From a virus: a stretch of 64,000 bases of DNA. Positions within the stretch are counted from its first letter, which is position 1. Each line of letters opens with the position of its first letter. Below the pieces are notes generated by a model. The model had not been told where the DNA came from, did no database searches, and saw nothing but the letters and a program-made list of their open reading frames with translations. This document shows, piece after piece, positions 50,061 to 58,288 of this stretch. Both the position numbers and the translations under genes were made by a program. The stretch lies in IMG/VR virus record IMGVR_UViG_3300035670_012166, positions 1-64,000 of that record. One strand, written 5' to 3'.

Positions 50061-50539
50061 TACTTGCCTGTACTACCTAAACCACCCTTACGAGAGGTTT
50101 TATCAGTCTTACCAAATTCTTCAACTTCAACTAGTTCGTGAGCAGCTAACTTTGCCACAACCATTTGAGCAATTCGATCACCGTGTTTGATAGAGAATGG
50201 AATCTTATTGTGATTGATTAAAATTACCTTAAGTTCAAAATCTTCTCCATCACCACAATAATCACTATCAATAGTGCCTGGAGTATTAAGAACAGTAACA
50301 CCAAACTTAGCAGCCAAACCAGATCGAGGGCGAATTTGAATTTCGTAACCATTTGGAATATTTACATTTAGACCAGTGGGAACAATCATAGTCGAATGAG
50401 GAGCAATCAAAGTTTGCTCATCGTAAGAATCCTTCAGCCAAGCACAAAGATCATAACCTGCTGCACTTTCTGTAGCTTTCTTGGGAACAATTGCACCCTC
50501 ACGAAAAGCTTTAACTTCAACCTTTGCAACAATATCCAT
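50060..50539 (-). CDS. dut: Deoxyuridine triphosphatase (trimeric dUTPase)
   Basis: Hydrolyses dUTP to dUMP, keeping uracil out of phage DNA and feeding dTMP synthesis. All five motifs of trimeric dUTPases are present: SAAGYDLCA, RPRSGLAAK, VLNTPGTIDSDYCGD, GDRIAQMVV and the flexible GGLGSTGK end. Length 159 is normal. The Asp of motif III that activates water is present. A small protein gene lies 3 nt upstream and the HAD gene overlaps downstream. Confidence 0.96.
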   Translation of the reverse strand: MDIVAKVEVKAFREGAIVPKKATESAAGYDLCAWLKDSYDEQTLIAPHSTMIVPTGLNVNIPNGYEIQIRPRSGLAAKFGVTVLNTPGTIDSDYCGDGEDFELKVILINHNKIPFSIKHGDRIAQMVVAKLAAHELVEVEEFGKTDKTSRKGGLGSTGK

Positions 50540-50541
50540 AA

Positions 50542-50859
50542 CTAAATACCTTCCTCATTCTTTATCATATCAAAAGTAATTTCCTCAGCATCCGGGTTGA
50601 ATACTAAAGATAATGGATGCTCACGATTCTTAAGAGCAACAGTAAAATTGATTAATTCTCGACCTTCCAGATACCTATCCATTTTAGTAAGATCTTTAAT
50701 ATCGTCTAATGACAATGCTGCAGTATATACTCTTTCAGATTTTGTATCTTGTAACTGTAACCAAATATATTGAATAATTTTTGGGTCATCTTCAGTTCCC
50801 TCATCTTCTCGCAATACAGCATCTAATATCTTAACTTCTCTTACTACAGATTTACTCAT
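50542..50859 (-). CDS. Small acidic protein, operon leader gene, unknown function
   Basis: A 105-residue, acidic protein (VLREDEGTEDDPKI; LEGRELINFTVALKNREHP) with a probable mixed alpha/beta fold. No family recognised. It is the first gene of the leftward run with dUTPase, HAD and DnaX genes. The promoter here is the best in the window: TTTACT, 17 bp, TAAAAT, then 6 nt to the ATG, with no ribosome site. Confidence 0.6.
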   Translation of the reverse strand: MSKSVVREVKILDAVLREDEGTEDDPKIIQYIWLQLQDTKSERVYTAALSLDDIKDLTKMDRYLEGRELINFTVALKNREHPLSLVFNPDAEEITFDMIKNEEGI

Positions 50860-50865
50860 ACAAGG

Positions 50866-50894
50866 ATTTTACCACAACATAAAGTAAAAGTAAA
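50866..50894 (-). promoter_or_regulatory. Sigma-70-like promoter giving a leaderless transcript
   Basis: On the minus strand TTTACT (50889-50894), a 17-bp spacer and TAAAAT (50866-50871) stand 6 nt before ATG 50859. Transcription would start on or next to the A of the start codon. Confidence 0.65.
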
Positions 50895-50896
50895 TT

Positions 50897-52462
50897 ATGT
50901 GGTACAAAACTGCTCTTACTACAATCGACCCAACAGGACAAATTAATTTTCCTGATATGGGTGGGCATAAATTCAACCTAAATGATTTAAAATTTAAAGT
51001 TAATGTTAAAGATTATATTAACACAAAAAGAGTTATAATTTTTGCTTTTATTCCTGCGATCAAAAATTCAATAGGAACACTCGAGTTTATATACGATAAA
51101 GACAAAAATTACATTGATATTGATGGTGTATTAGTTAAAAAAATAGGAAAAATACCCCTAGAAAAATTACAACAACAACACGATGATCAAGTGCAATTAA
51201 AAACAACTGGAATTGGAATTGGAAAAAAACTTTATGAAAAGTTTTTAGAAGTTGTTCAAAACGATGAAGAATTGTCTAAAGCAGATTTTGTAAGAGGGGA
51301 CGTTCATTCACAGCAAGCTTATAAAGCAAAGAATAATGCATTGGGCAAACCATTTGAAGCTAGAAGTAAATTTAATACATCTGAAAATAATCAAGCAATT
51401 AGAAATAAAATTATTGATTTAGAAAATGAACTTTACGATCCTGATATAACTTATATTAGAAAAAATCAAATATTACAATTAATCAACACACTTACATTTG
51501 AATTAGAAAAATCTGTACCCGTTACACACGAACAGTCTATGGATATTTTAGTTCCTGCTAGTTGGTCTAAAGATGGCACTTATGTAGATAATCTTTATAA
51601 TTATCCAAGTGTTGAAACAAAACATAGAATTCCTGCTAAAAGTGAAGATAGACCGAAGAGAAGACTACAAGATCCAAATCAATTAAGTTTAGATGTAGCT
51701 GCTAGTCAAAAACATTACAAGATTGCTATAACTCAAGTTGATCCTTCTGGGCAAATTAATATGGATTTTCCAGGAATTAGACCTAAACCATTCAATATAG
51801 ACAAAGATGTAGATTTTAAAATAAAATATGATCAATTTTGGAAATCTTATACCATCACTGCTTACTTGAAAAATGGTAGAGATCTAGGACATATCTCAAT
51901 GGAAGTTCCTGAAGGTATGAACACAGCAAAGATTGAGTTTGTTACCTTAAATGAATATCCAAATAGTGCAGGAACAGAGGAATGGGAAAAGCCCAAAAAT
52001 CCTGAAGATAGATTAAGACCTGACTTAATGAAAGAATTAAAACAGGCTGGATATGAAGTTGATGAAAATTCCTATACTAGATTGAAATGGGGCATAGGCA
52101 AAAGACTCTACGAAGAAGCTAAAAAGTTCTTACAAAAAAATAAACCAGATGTTGAATTTGTTGAAGGAACTGTTCATAGCAGAGATGCATATAATAGCAG
52201 AAATTCAGTATTTGGATTGCCTAATTCTGCATACGATCCAGATGGAAGTACTTGGTATAGAATTCATCAAGATCATTCTCCTGAAGAACGTGAAGAATTA
52301 TCAAAAAAAATCTCATATGAATTATTTCCATCTAGATTCCAAAACTCTGGCGAATCTGAAATTCCACCTAGTATGTTTTATGTAAAGCATAAAATAAATA
52401 AATTACCAACCAAAAAGGTCAACCAAGATCAATCTGAAGGATTATTCGACGATGTGGTATAG
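50897..52462 (+). CDS. MWY-tagged protein made of two tandem copies, GNAT-like
   Basis: A 521-residue protein with an internal duplication. Copy 1 starts MWYKTALTTIDPTGQINF; copy 2, from about residue 275, starts HYKIAITQVDPSGQINM. Each has a beta-rich part followed by a GNAT-like helix (GIGIGKKLYEKFLEV; KWGIGKRLYEEAKKF) and then VHSQQAYKAKNNALGKP or VHSRDAYNSRNSVFGLP. The G-I-G-K pattern could bind acetyl-CoA pyrophosphate, but other GNAT marks are weak. The stop overlaps the next MWY gene by 11 nt. Possibly packaged in the virion; role unknown. Confidence 0.6.
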   Translation: MWYKTALTTIDPTGQINFPDMGGHKFNLNDLKFKVNVKDYINTKRVIIFAFIPAIKNSIGTLEFIYDKDKNYIDIDGVLVKKIGKIPLEKLQQQHDDQVQLKTTGIGIGKKLYEKFLEVVQNDEELSKADFVRGDVHSQQAYKAKNNALGKPFEARSKFNTSENNQAIRNKIIDLENELYDPDITYIRKNQILQLINTLTFELEKSVPVTHEQSMDILVPASWSKDGTYVDNLYNYPSVETKHRIPAKSEDRPKRRLQDPNQLSLDVAASQKHYKIAITQVDPSGQINMDFPGIRPKPFNIDKDVDFKIKYDQFWKSYTITAYLKNGRDLGHISMEVPEGMNTAKIEFVTLNEYPNSAGTEEWEKPKNPEDRLRPDLMKELKQAGYEVDENSYTRLKWGIGKRLYEEAKKFLQKNKPDVEFVEGTVHSRDAYNSRNSVFGLPNSAYDPDGSTWYRIHQDHSPEEREELSKKISYELFPSRFQNSGESEIPPSMFYVKHKINKLPTKKVNQDQSEGLFDDVV

Positions 52463-52919
52463 ATTTGCACAAATATTTGGTATACATCCAAAAGAAAAAG
52501 AAGCATTGGAATTTTATGGTGAAACAGATGATCCTGTTAAGGCTGGTTATGTACTAAGCACTGGAAAATTTCTAGATTATTCTGAAGGTGGGTACGAGAG
52601 ATCATTAGATCATAGAAACATTGAATATATTATGGATGAGCCAGAAGAATCTAAAGGAAGTAGATATTCTGATTATGTTGTTCCTTTTATGTCTTTAACT
52701 GGCGCAATTAGAGTTTCAAATTATGGTGAATGGAGTGTCGATATACATTCTCCTCCTACTCCTGAACAAATTACAGCTATAGCAAGAAATCATATAAATG
52801 GAAAAGATTTTCATTATGATGTAGATCCTCTTGGAATTAGTGAAACATTACCAAGAGCTTCTCAGGAAGCAGTAGCTAATAAATTGAGAGAAATTAGAAG
52901 ACAATTAATGGGCCAATAA
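52452..52919 (+). CDS. MWY-tagged protein of unknown function
   Basis: A 155-residue protein beginning MWYRFAQIFGIHPKEKEALE. A central part GGYERSLDHRNIEYIMDE and SGEWSVDIHSPPTPEQITAI-like stretch suggest a compact mixed fold, and it ends with a basic helix (VANKLREIRRQLMGQ). It overlaps the preceding MWY gene by 11 nt, so both are co-expressed, and is followed by a bidirectional terminator. No family recognised. Confidence 0.6.
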   Translation: MWYRFAQIFGIHPKEKEALEFYGETDDPVKAGYVLSTGKFLDYSEGGYERSLDHRNIEYIMDEPEESKGSRYSDYVVPFMSLTGAIRVSNYGEWSVDIHSPPTPEQITAIARNHINGKDFHYDVDPLGISETLPRASQEAVANKLREIRRQLMGQ

Positions 52920-52948
52920 AAAAGAGGGGATTTCTCCCCTCTTTTTTA
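52918..52948. terminator. Bidirectional terminator between MWY genes and nrdA
   Basis: AGAGGGGA / TCCCCTCT with a TTTC loop and flanking A and T tracts. It serves the rightward MWY pair and the leftward nucleotide-reductase operon. Confidence 0.9.
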
Positions 52949-52949
52949 T

Positions 52950-55391
52950 TCAACTGCCACAAACAAGACAGTCCGGATCATCAAGTCTGCATTGTGGAAC
53001 ATCATCAGCAAATTCTAAAGGTTTCATTTGCTCTACTTCTTTAGGTTTTTCTACCTCTTGGATAGATGCACTTGAAAGATCAATTCCAAGTCCCTTCAAT
53101 GCTTGTGCTTTAGGCTTGACACGAAGATAATACATACCTGTCTTCAACCCTAATTTCCAACCATACATATGAGCAGAAGATAATTTAGATGCAGTTGGTT
53201 CAGCCATAAACATATTCAATGATTGTGATTGGTCAATGAAGTATGAACGATCACGAGCCATTTCAAGAATTGACTTACCCTTCATCTCCCAAACTGTCTT
53301 GTAAACTTCTTTGATGTCAGTAGGAATTTCAGGAATGTTTTGAACTGAACCATTCTCATTGAATAACTTCAATCTAACATTGTCATTCCAGATACCAAGA
53401 TTGACAAGATCTTCTACTAGATGCTTATTAATAACAGCATATTCACCACTCAAAGTATTACGCTTATAAAGATTGGTAGTGAAAGGCTCAAAACACTCGT
53501 TATTTCCAAGAATTTGTGCGGTTGAAGCTGTAGGCATTGGTGCAACAAGTAAAGAATTTCTCAAACCAAATTCTTTGATTTCTTCTTTGAGTGATGCAAA
53601 ATCCCACATACCGGAAAGATCATTCTCGTTAAGTCCCCATAAGTCATATTGTAATAAACCTTGAGATGCTGGAGATCCTTCAAAAGACGCATAAGAGCCA
53701 TATTTCTTTGCCAAATCCTTAGATGCAGTAAGAGCAGCAAAATAAATTGTTTCAAAGATATCCCTATTCAATTTACGTGCTTCATCTGATTCAAATGGAA
53801 GACCCATAAGAACAAAAGTATCTGCCAAACCTTGAACACCTAAACCAATAGGACGATGCTTAAGATTTGATGCTTTTGTTTCTGGTGTTGGATAGTAATT
53901 TACATCAATGACCTGATTTAAATTGATTGTTGCTTGATAAACTACATCGAACAAGAATTTAAAGTCATACTTGCGTAATTTTTTATCCTTCTCACGAACC
54001 TTGCCAGATGGGATTACTACATACTTTGGCAATGCAATAGAAGCAAGATTACATACAGCAATCTCGTTTTTGTCCGTATATTCTAGGATTTCTGTACACA
54101 AATTTGAAGACTTGATTGTTCCAAGATTCTTCTGATTTGACTTATAATTACATGAATCCTTGTAAAGCATATAAGGAGTGCCTGTTTCAACTTGTGAATC
54201 AAGGACTTTTTCCCACAATTCACGAGCTTTGATGGTTTTTAATGCCTTGCCTTCAGCTTCATACTTCTCATAAAGTTCAGTAAAAACTTTCTTGTCTGGA
54301 GAATCATAAGCATCAATTAATCCCGGAACTTGGTCAGGTGAGAATAAAGACCAATTACCATCAGATTCAACACGCTTCATAAATAGGTCTGGAATCCAAA
54401 GAGCTAAGAACAAATCTCTAGCACGTAATTCTTCCTTTCCTTGATTCTTACGAAGCTCAAGAAATTCAAAGATATCACCATGCCAAGGCTCAAGATAAAC
54501 AGCAATGGAGCCTTTACGCTTCCCGCCACCCTGATCTACATACCTAGCTGTTTCATTGAATACTTTGAGCATTGGAATAATTCCATTAGAATATCCATTA
54601 GTACCCTTGATATAGCTGCCTTTTGCACGAATCTTGTGAATGTTGATACCAATTCCACCAGCAGATTGAGAAATTAAAGCACAATCTGAAAGTGTTTTGT
54701 AAATTCCTGGAATACTATCATCATCAATATCTAATAAAAAACAGGATGACAATTGAGGACGATTGGTAGAAGCATTGAAAAGAGTTGGAGTGGCGTGGGT
54801 AAAAAGACCTTGAGAAAGCATATCATATGTCTTTTGAACCATCTCTAAATTATCACGCCAAATCCCAACAGACACACGCATATAGAGATGTTGAGGTGTT
54901 TCTGCTGCTTCACCATCAACCTTAAGTAAATAAGACTTACGCAATGTCATAAAGCCGAAATAATCAAAATTGAAATCTCGATCGTGAACAATCATTGCAT
55001 CAAGCTCATTAGAATACTTCTGGATGACAGCATATACTTCATCAGAGATCATTCCAGCTTTTTCACCAGTCTTTGGATTGATGTAATTGTAAAGTGTATT
55101 AGCAACTGTTGAAAAATCCTTTGGAACATTCTTGTAAAGAGCTGTAATTGCAATACGAGCAGCAAGTTTTCCAAAGTCAGGATGGACAGTGACCATAGAT
55201 GCAGCAGTTTCAGCACTCAATTGATCTAATTCAGCACTTGAAACACCATCATAAAGACCAGACACAACTTTAGTACTTACAATGTCTGGATCTACACGTT
55301 CATTTAAGCCATATGTAAGCTTCTTGATACGTGAGGAAATCTTTTCTAACTTCAATGGTTCTGTAGTACCATTACGCTTTAAAATATCCAT
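52950..55391 (-). CDS. nrdA: Ribonucleoside-diphosphate reductase alpha subunit (class Ia)
   Basis: The 813-residue catalytic subunit reduces NDPs to dNDPs. An ATP-cone occupies residues 1-90 (ILKRNGTTEPLKLEKISSRI). Active-site cysteines are visible in LSSCFLLDI, SSNLCTEIL (thiyl Cys) and EIAVCNLASIA, with the tyrosine pair region NLYKRNTLSGEYAVI. The C-terminal redox pair is DPDCLVCGS. Being of full bacterial length with its ATP-cone, it should be allosterically regulated. It follows nrdB by 2 nt in one leftward operon. Confidence 0.97.
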   Translation of the reverse strand: MDILKRNGTTEPLKLEKISSRIKKLTYGLNERVDPDIVSTKVVSGLYDGVSSAELDQLSAETAASMVTVHPDFGKLAARIAITALYKNVPKDFSTVANTLYNYINPKTGEKAGMISDEVYAVIQKYSNELDAMIVHDRDFNFDYFGFMTLRKSYLLKVDGEAAETPQHLYMRVSVGIWRDNLEMVQKTYDMLSQGLFTHATPTLFNASTNRPQLSSCFLLDIDDDSIPGIYKTLSDCALISQSAGGIGINIHKIRAKGSYIKGTNGYSNGIIPMLKVFNETARYVDQGGGKRKGSIAVYLEPWHGDIFEFLELRKNQGKEELRARDLFLALWIPDLFMKRVESDGNWSLFSPDQVPGLIDAYDSPDKKVFTELYEKYEAEGKALKTIKARELWEKVLDSQVETGTPYMLYKDSCNYKSNQKNLGTIKSSNLCTEILEYTDKNEIAVCNLASIALPKYVVIPSGKVREKDKKLRKYDFKFLFDVVYQATINLNQVIDVNYYPTPETKASNLKHRPIGLGVQGLADTFVLMGLPFESDEARKLNRDIFETIYFAALTASKDLAKKYGSYASFEGSPASQGLLQYDLWGLNENDLSGMWDFASLKEEIKEFGLRNSLLVAPMPTASTAQILGNNECFEPFTTNLYKRNTLSGEYAVINKHLVEDLVNLGIWNDNVRLKLFNENGSVQNIPEIPTDIKEVYKTVWEMKGKSILEMARDRSYFIDQSQSLNMFMAEPTASKLSSAHMYGWKLGLKTGMYYLRVKPKAQALKGLGIDLSSASIQEVEKPKEVEQMKPLEFADDVPQCRLDDPDCLVCGS

Positions 55392-55393
55392 AA

Positions 55394-56350
55394 CTAAAAG
55401 TCCTCATCGAATGAAATTTGCTCTTGAACTTCACCAACACCACTCTTTACATAATCTGCAACACGCTTCTCAAAGAAGTTGGTCTTGTTCTGCAAAGCAA
55501 TATTAGCCATAAAGTCAAAAGGGTTCTCTGTATTATATACTTTTCCTACGCCTAAGTCCATCAAAAGGCGATCAGAAACATACTCAAGATATTGTTTCAT
55601 CAATTCAGAATTCATACCAATTAAGGAAACTGGCAGTGCTTCGGTGATAAATTCTTTTTCAATTACAAGAGCAGAGTCAATAATTTCAAGAATGCGCTCA
55701 CGAGAAAGCTTATTCTCAATATGATTTTTGTAGAGATGAACTGCAAAGTCTGTATGCAATCCTTCATCACGAGAAATTAATTCATTAGAGAATGAAAGAC
55801 CTGGCATCAATCCACGCTTCTTGAGCCAGAAGATACTACAGAATGAACCAGAAAAGAAAATTCCCTCTACAGCAGCAAAAGCAATAAGACGCTCCACAAA
55901 TGATTCAGAGCCAATCCACTTAAGAGCCCACTCTGCCTTCTTTTGAACAGCTGGAACTGTGTCAATGGCGTTGAAAAGATGGTTTTGCTCTTCTTTGTCT
56001 TTGATATAAGTGTCAATAAGAAGGGAGTATGTCTCGGAGTGAATATTCTCCATCATAATCTGGAAACCATAGAAGAATTTAGCTTCTGTATACTGCACTT
56101 CAGCAACAAAGTTTTCTGCTAAATTCTCATTTACAATTCCATCAGATGCAGCAAAAAAAGCTAGTACATGCTTTACAAAATGCTGTTCACCCTCGTTTAA
56201 TTTTGCCCAGTCAGTAAGGTCTTGTGCTAAATCAATTTCTTCAGCAGTCCAAAAAACTTGCTGTGCTTTTTTGTAATAATCCCAAATATCGTGATGTTCA
56301 ATTGGGAATAAAACAAATCTATTTTTGTTCTCTTGTAATATTTTTTCCAT
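55394..56350 (-). CDS. nrdB: Ribonucleoside-diphosphate reductase beta subunit (class Ia)
   Basis: The 318-residue ferritin-like radical subunit. Iron ligands and the radical Tyr are seen: ENIHSETY contains Glu, His and the Tyr seven residues after Glu, as in E. coli Nrd[18 protein letters not shown] gives the later Glu and His. The C-terminal EQISFDEDF is a typical acidic NrdA-docking tail. ATG 56350 lies after a terminator-like hairpin; no strong ribosome site is seen. Confidence 0.96.
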   Translation of the reverse strand: MEKILQENKNRFVLFPIEHHDIWDYYKKAQQVFWTAEEIDLAQDLTDWAKLNEGEQHFVKHVLAFFAASDGIVNENLAENFVAEVQYTEAKFFYGFQIMMENIHSETYSLLIDTYIKDKEEQNHLFNAIDTVPAVQKKAEWALKWIGSESFVERLIAFAAVEGIFFSGSFCSIFWLKKRGLMPGLSFSNELISRDEGLHTDFAVHLYKNHIENKLSRERILEIIDSALVIEKEFITEALPVSLIGMNSELMKQYLEYVSDRLLMDLGVGKVYNTENPFDFMANIALQNKTNFFEKRVADYVKSGVGEVQEQISFDEDF

Positions 56351-56364
56351 AATTTTTTGACAAT

Positions 56365-56400
56365 AAAAAATACCTGAAAGAAATCAATCAGATATTTTTT
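56365..56400 (-). terminator. Terminator-like hairpin upstream of nrdB
   Basis: On the minus strand AAAAAATATCTGA pairs with TCAGGTATTTTTT (one G-T pair) around a 10-nt loop, ending in a T run. It probably ends the 58238-56433 transcript; the nrdB promoter must then lie close by. Confidence 0.65.
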
Positions 56401-56432
56401 ATCCCTTCCTTTAATAGTATGAGGTATTTGTT

Positions 56433-56870
56433 CTAATTAAGCAACTCTATCGGATCTAAATTTTTCAACTTTTTTACTAAATCTTCAAGCCTCTTTTTAT
56501 ATAATCTTTGAGCAATTATATAATCCAATAATTTTTCTTTTAATAAATCTAAATCATCTTCGTTATTTTCGGCATAATCAAACACTTCATTAATTTTTTT
56601 TAAAAATGCAGCATCAATTATGTCTTGTGCCTTTGGATTATCTGCTCGAAATCCAGACACATTAACATCCAATGAAGATAACACAAGGGATGTATTTAAG
56701 TTCCTTGAGCAGTCCAATAAAGTTTGCCAAGAATCTTTTTTGCTGATTATTTTATTCTCTTTTTCTTTGAGATTTTCCTGACTTTTGAACTTAATAATTC
56801 CATCATTTTTCTTTGAAAAATAATCTGATAAAAATTGTTTTTTCTCTTGAAGCCAACTCGTTTTGTTCAT
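56433..56870 (-). CDS. Helical protein of unknown function
   Basis: A 145-residue Lys-rich protein, helical throughout (WLQEKKQFLSDYFSKKND; EKLLDYIIAQRLYKKRLEDL), with a coiled-coil tendency near the C-terminus. No family recognised. It starts 2 nt after the SpoVS-like gene and ends before a terminator. Confidence 0.6.
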   Translation of the reverse strand: MNKTSWLQEKKQFLSDYFSKKNDGIIKFKSQENLKEKENKIISKKDSWQTLLDCSRNLNTSLVLSSLDVNVSGFRADNPKAQDIIDAAFLKKINEVFDYAENNEDDLDLLKEKLLDYIIAQRLYKKRLEDLVKKLKNLDPIELLN

Positions 56871-56872
56871 CT

Positions 56873-57259
56873 TTATAATGCAAACTTAATATCAATAGCA
56901 AAAATTCTTGTCGAAATACCTTTAGTTTTCTTACCAGCAACATCAGCATTGTATTCTGATTGGCGGCAAACTAAAACAGAACCATTTGTTAAGCTTTCAA
57001 CTTCTCGAGAAGCTAATCTAAAAGCTGTCATTGTAGCATTTAAAGCAGTAGGGCCAACAGATAAAATTCTAACATATTCGTGATCTTTAAGTACATGCAA
57101 AATACTTCTACTCAAACCTACTGGATCTGTTGGACGTTTAGTAGGATCTTCAGCATTAGGATCTCCACCTCTAGCCTTTAAGATCCTTGGGTCATTAGTG
57201 GGGTTCTTTGGTTTTTCTTTTGTAGCAATTGTGCTTACAGGTTCGTCATTTAATTCCAT
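56873..57259 (-). CDS. SpoVS-like (Alba-fold) protein
   Basis: The 128-residue protein carries a SpoVS-like domain from about residue 45: SILHVLKDHEYVRILSVGPT, ALNATMTAFRLASREV and a closing ISTRIFAIDIKF, preceded by a polar Pro-rich tail. SpoVS acts in sporulation in Firmicutes and has relatives in other bacteria and phages; its fold is related to nucleic-acid-binding Alba. GAGG gives a ribosome site before ATG 57259. It lies between the zinc-finger sigma-like gene and the helical protein gene, suggesting a DNA- or RNA-binding role in phage gene control. Confidence 0.72.
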   Translation of the reverse strand: MELNDEPVSTIATKEKPKNPTNDPRILKARGGDPNAEDPTKRPTDPVGLSRSILHVLKDHEYVRILSVGPTALNATMTAFRLASREVESLTNGSVLVCRQSEYNADVAGKKTKGISTRIFAIDIKFAL

Positions 57260-57260
57260 T

Positions 57261-58238
57261 TTAATTTTCCTCTATTCCAATCAAAGACATTTTCGTCTTT
57301 ATATTTTCTACAGCCTTATTGAAATCTGTCAAGCTGCAATTGTATGTTTTTGAGTCATATTTCAATTTCGATGAACCATTTAAAATATTTGAAATAATTT
57401 TATTTTCTACATCTGATAAACTTAAATTCATAAGATTATTTATTTTATTTTCATCAGTCAAACTGTCATAGTAACAAACATCTTCATTATCATCTTCTTC
57501 AGACATATAAACACTTAATGCTCTTGGAGAAACTGTTTGATAATCTGGATATAATTCATTAAACTTTTGAAACAACATAGAAGAATGTTTGGATAAAATG
57601 TGCTTCTTGATTATTTCAGTTCTTTTCTTAACAATACAAATTTCACAACCACCATCTTTTGGGTTCGTGCAATCAATTTCGCATTCATAGCTTCTTGGCA
57701 TTTTATGAGATTTGCAAAAACCACATCTTTCTAATTGCTCAAGAATTACACCTGTACTAACAAGATGATCCCAAAGAATATGATTATGATGATTTAAGAT
57801 ATGTGTTGATAGTGGATTTACCCATTTTTCACAAATTGGGCATTTTTGAGATGGATTTCTTTTACCAGCATTATCAGCTTTGACTAAATTAATATAGTTA
57901 TGCTGTAATGCACCGATAAAATAATTCTTGAATTCCCCACTTCCTCCATAACGAGATACTTTTCTCGTATTGCGGGGTTTCCAATTTGATAAGACATTGC
58001 AGAAAATCTTTATATAATCTGATGCAAAATCTTCTTGAGAATCATACAAGTAATGATATTGATTCCACCATTCTTGCATATGTAAATAAGGCGGATAAAG
58101 CTTACATACTTCTTTGTAATTACGATCTATCCGCCATTTATTTCCAGACAGTAAAGCTTCTTGATAACGTAGAATTGCCTTTTCTAAGTTCTCTTGAGTC
58201 TTAAGCTTATTCAATCTTGTAATATCATCATTCAACAT
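57261..58238 (-). CDS. Zinc-finger protein with sigma-like ends (possible third sigma factor)
   Basis: A 325-residue protein. Residues about 60-125 (LYDSQEDFASDYIKIFCNVL; EFKNYFIGALQHNYINLVKA) read like sigma region 2. Residues about 270-325 (LSLSDVENKIISNILNGSS) read like the start of a sigma region 4. Between them lie zinc-finger pairs: C133/C136 with H146 and H150-153, C172/C175, C186/C190/C198/C201 with H213 and H218. The frame opens at 58292, but ATG 58238 has GAGGGA just before it. TATAAT stands further up. I infer a sigma-like or late-transcription factor; it could instead be a zinc-finger DNA-binding protein. Confidence 0.5.
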   Translation of the reverse strand: MLNDDITRLNKLKTQENLEKAILRYQEALLSGNKWRIDRNYKEVCKLYPPYLHMQEWWNQYHYLYDSQEDFASDYIKIFCNVLSNWKPRNTRKVSRYGGSGEFKNYFIGALQHNYINLVKADNAGKRNPSQKCPICEKWVNPLSTHILNHHNHILWDHLVSTGVILEQLERCGFCKSHKMPRSYECEIDCTNPKDGGCEICIVKKRTEIIKKHILSKHSSMLFQKFNELYPDYQTVSPRALSVYMSEEDDNEDVCYYDSLTDENKINNLMNLSLSDVENKIISNILNGSSKLKYDSKTYNCSLTDFNKAVENIKTKMSLIGIEEN

Positions 58239-58288
58239 AGGTCCCTCTTTGATATTACAATTATATGAACAGTTTTTAAAATTAGAAA

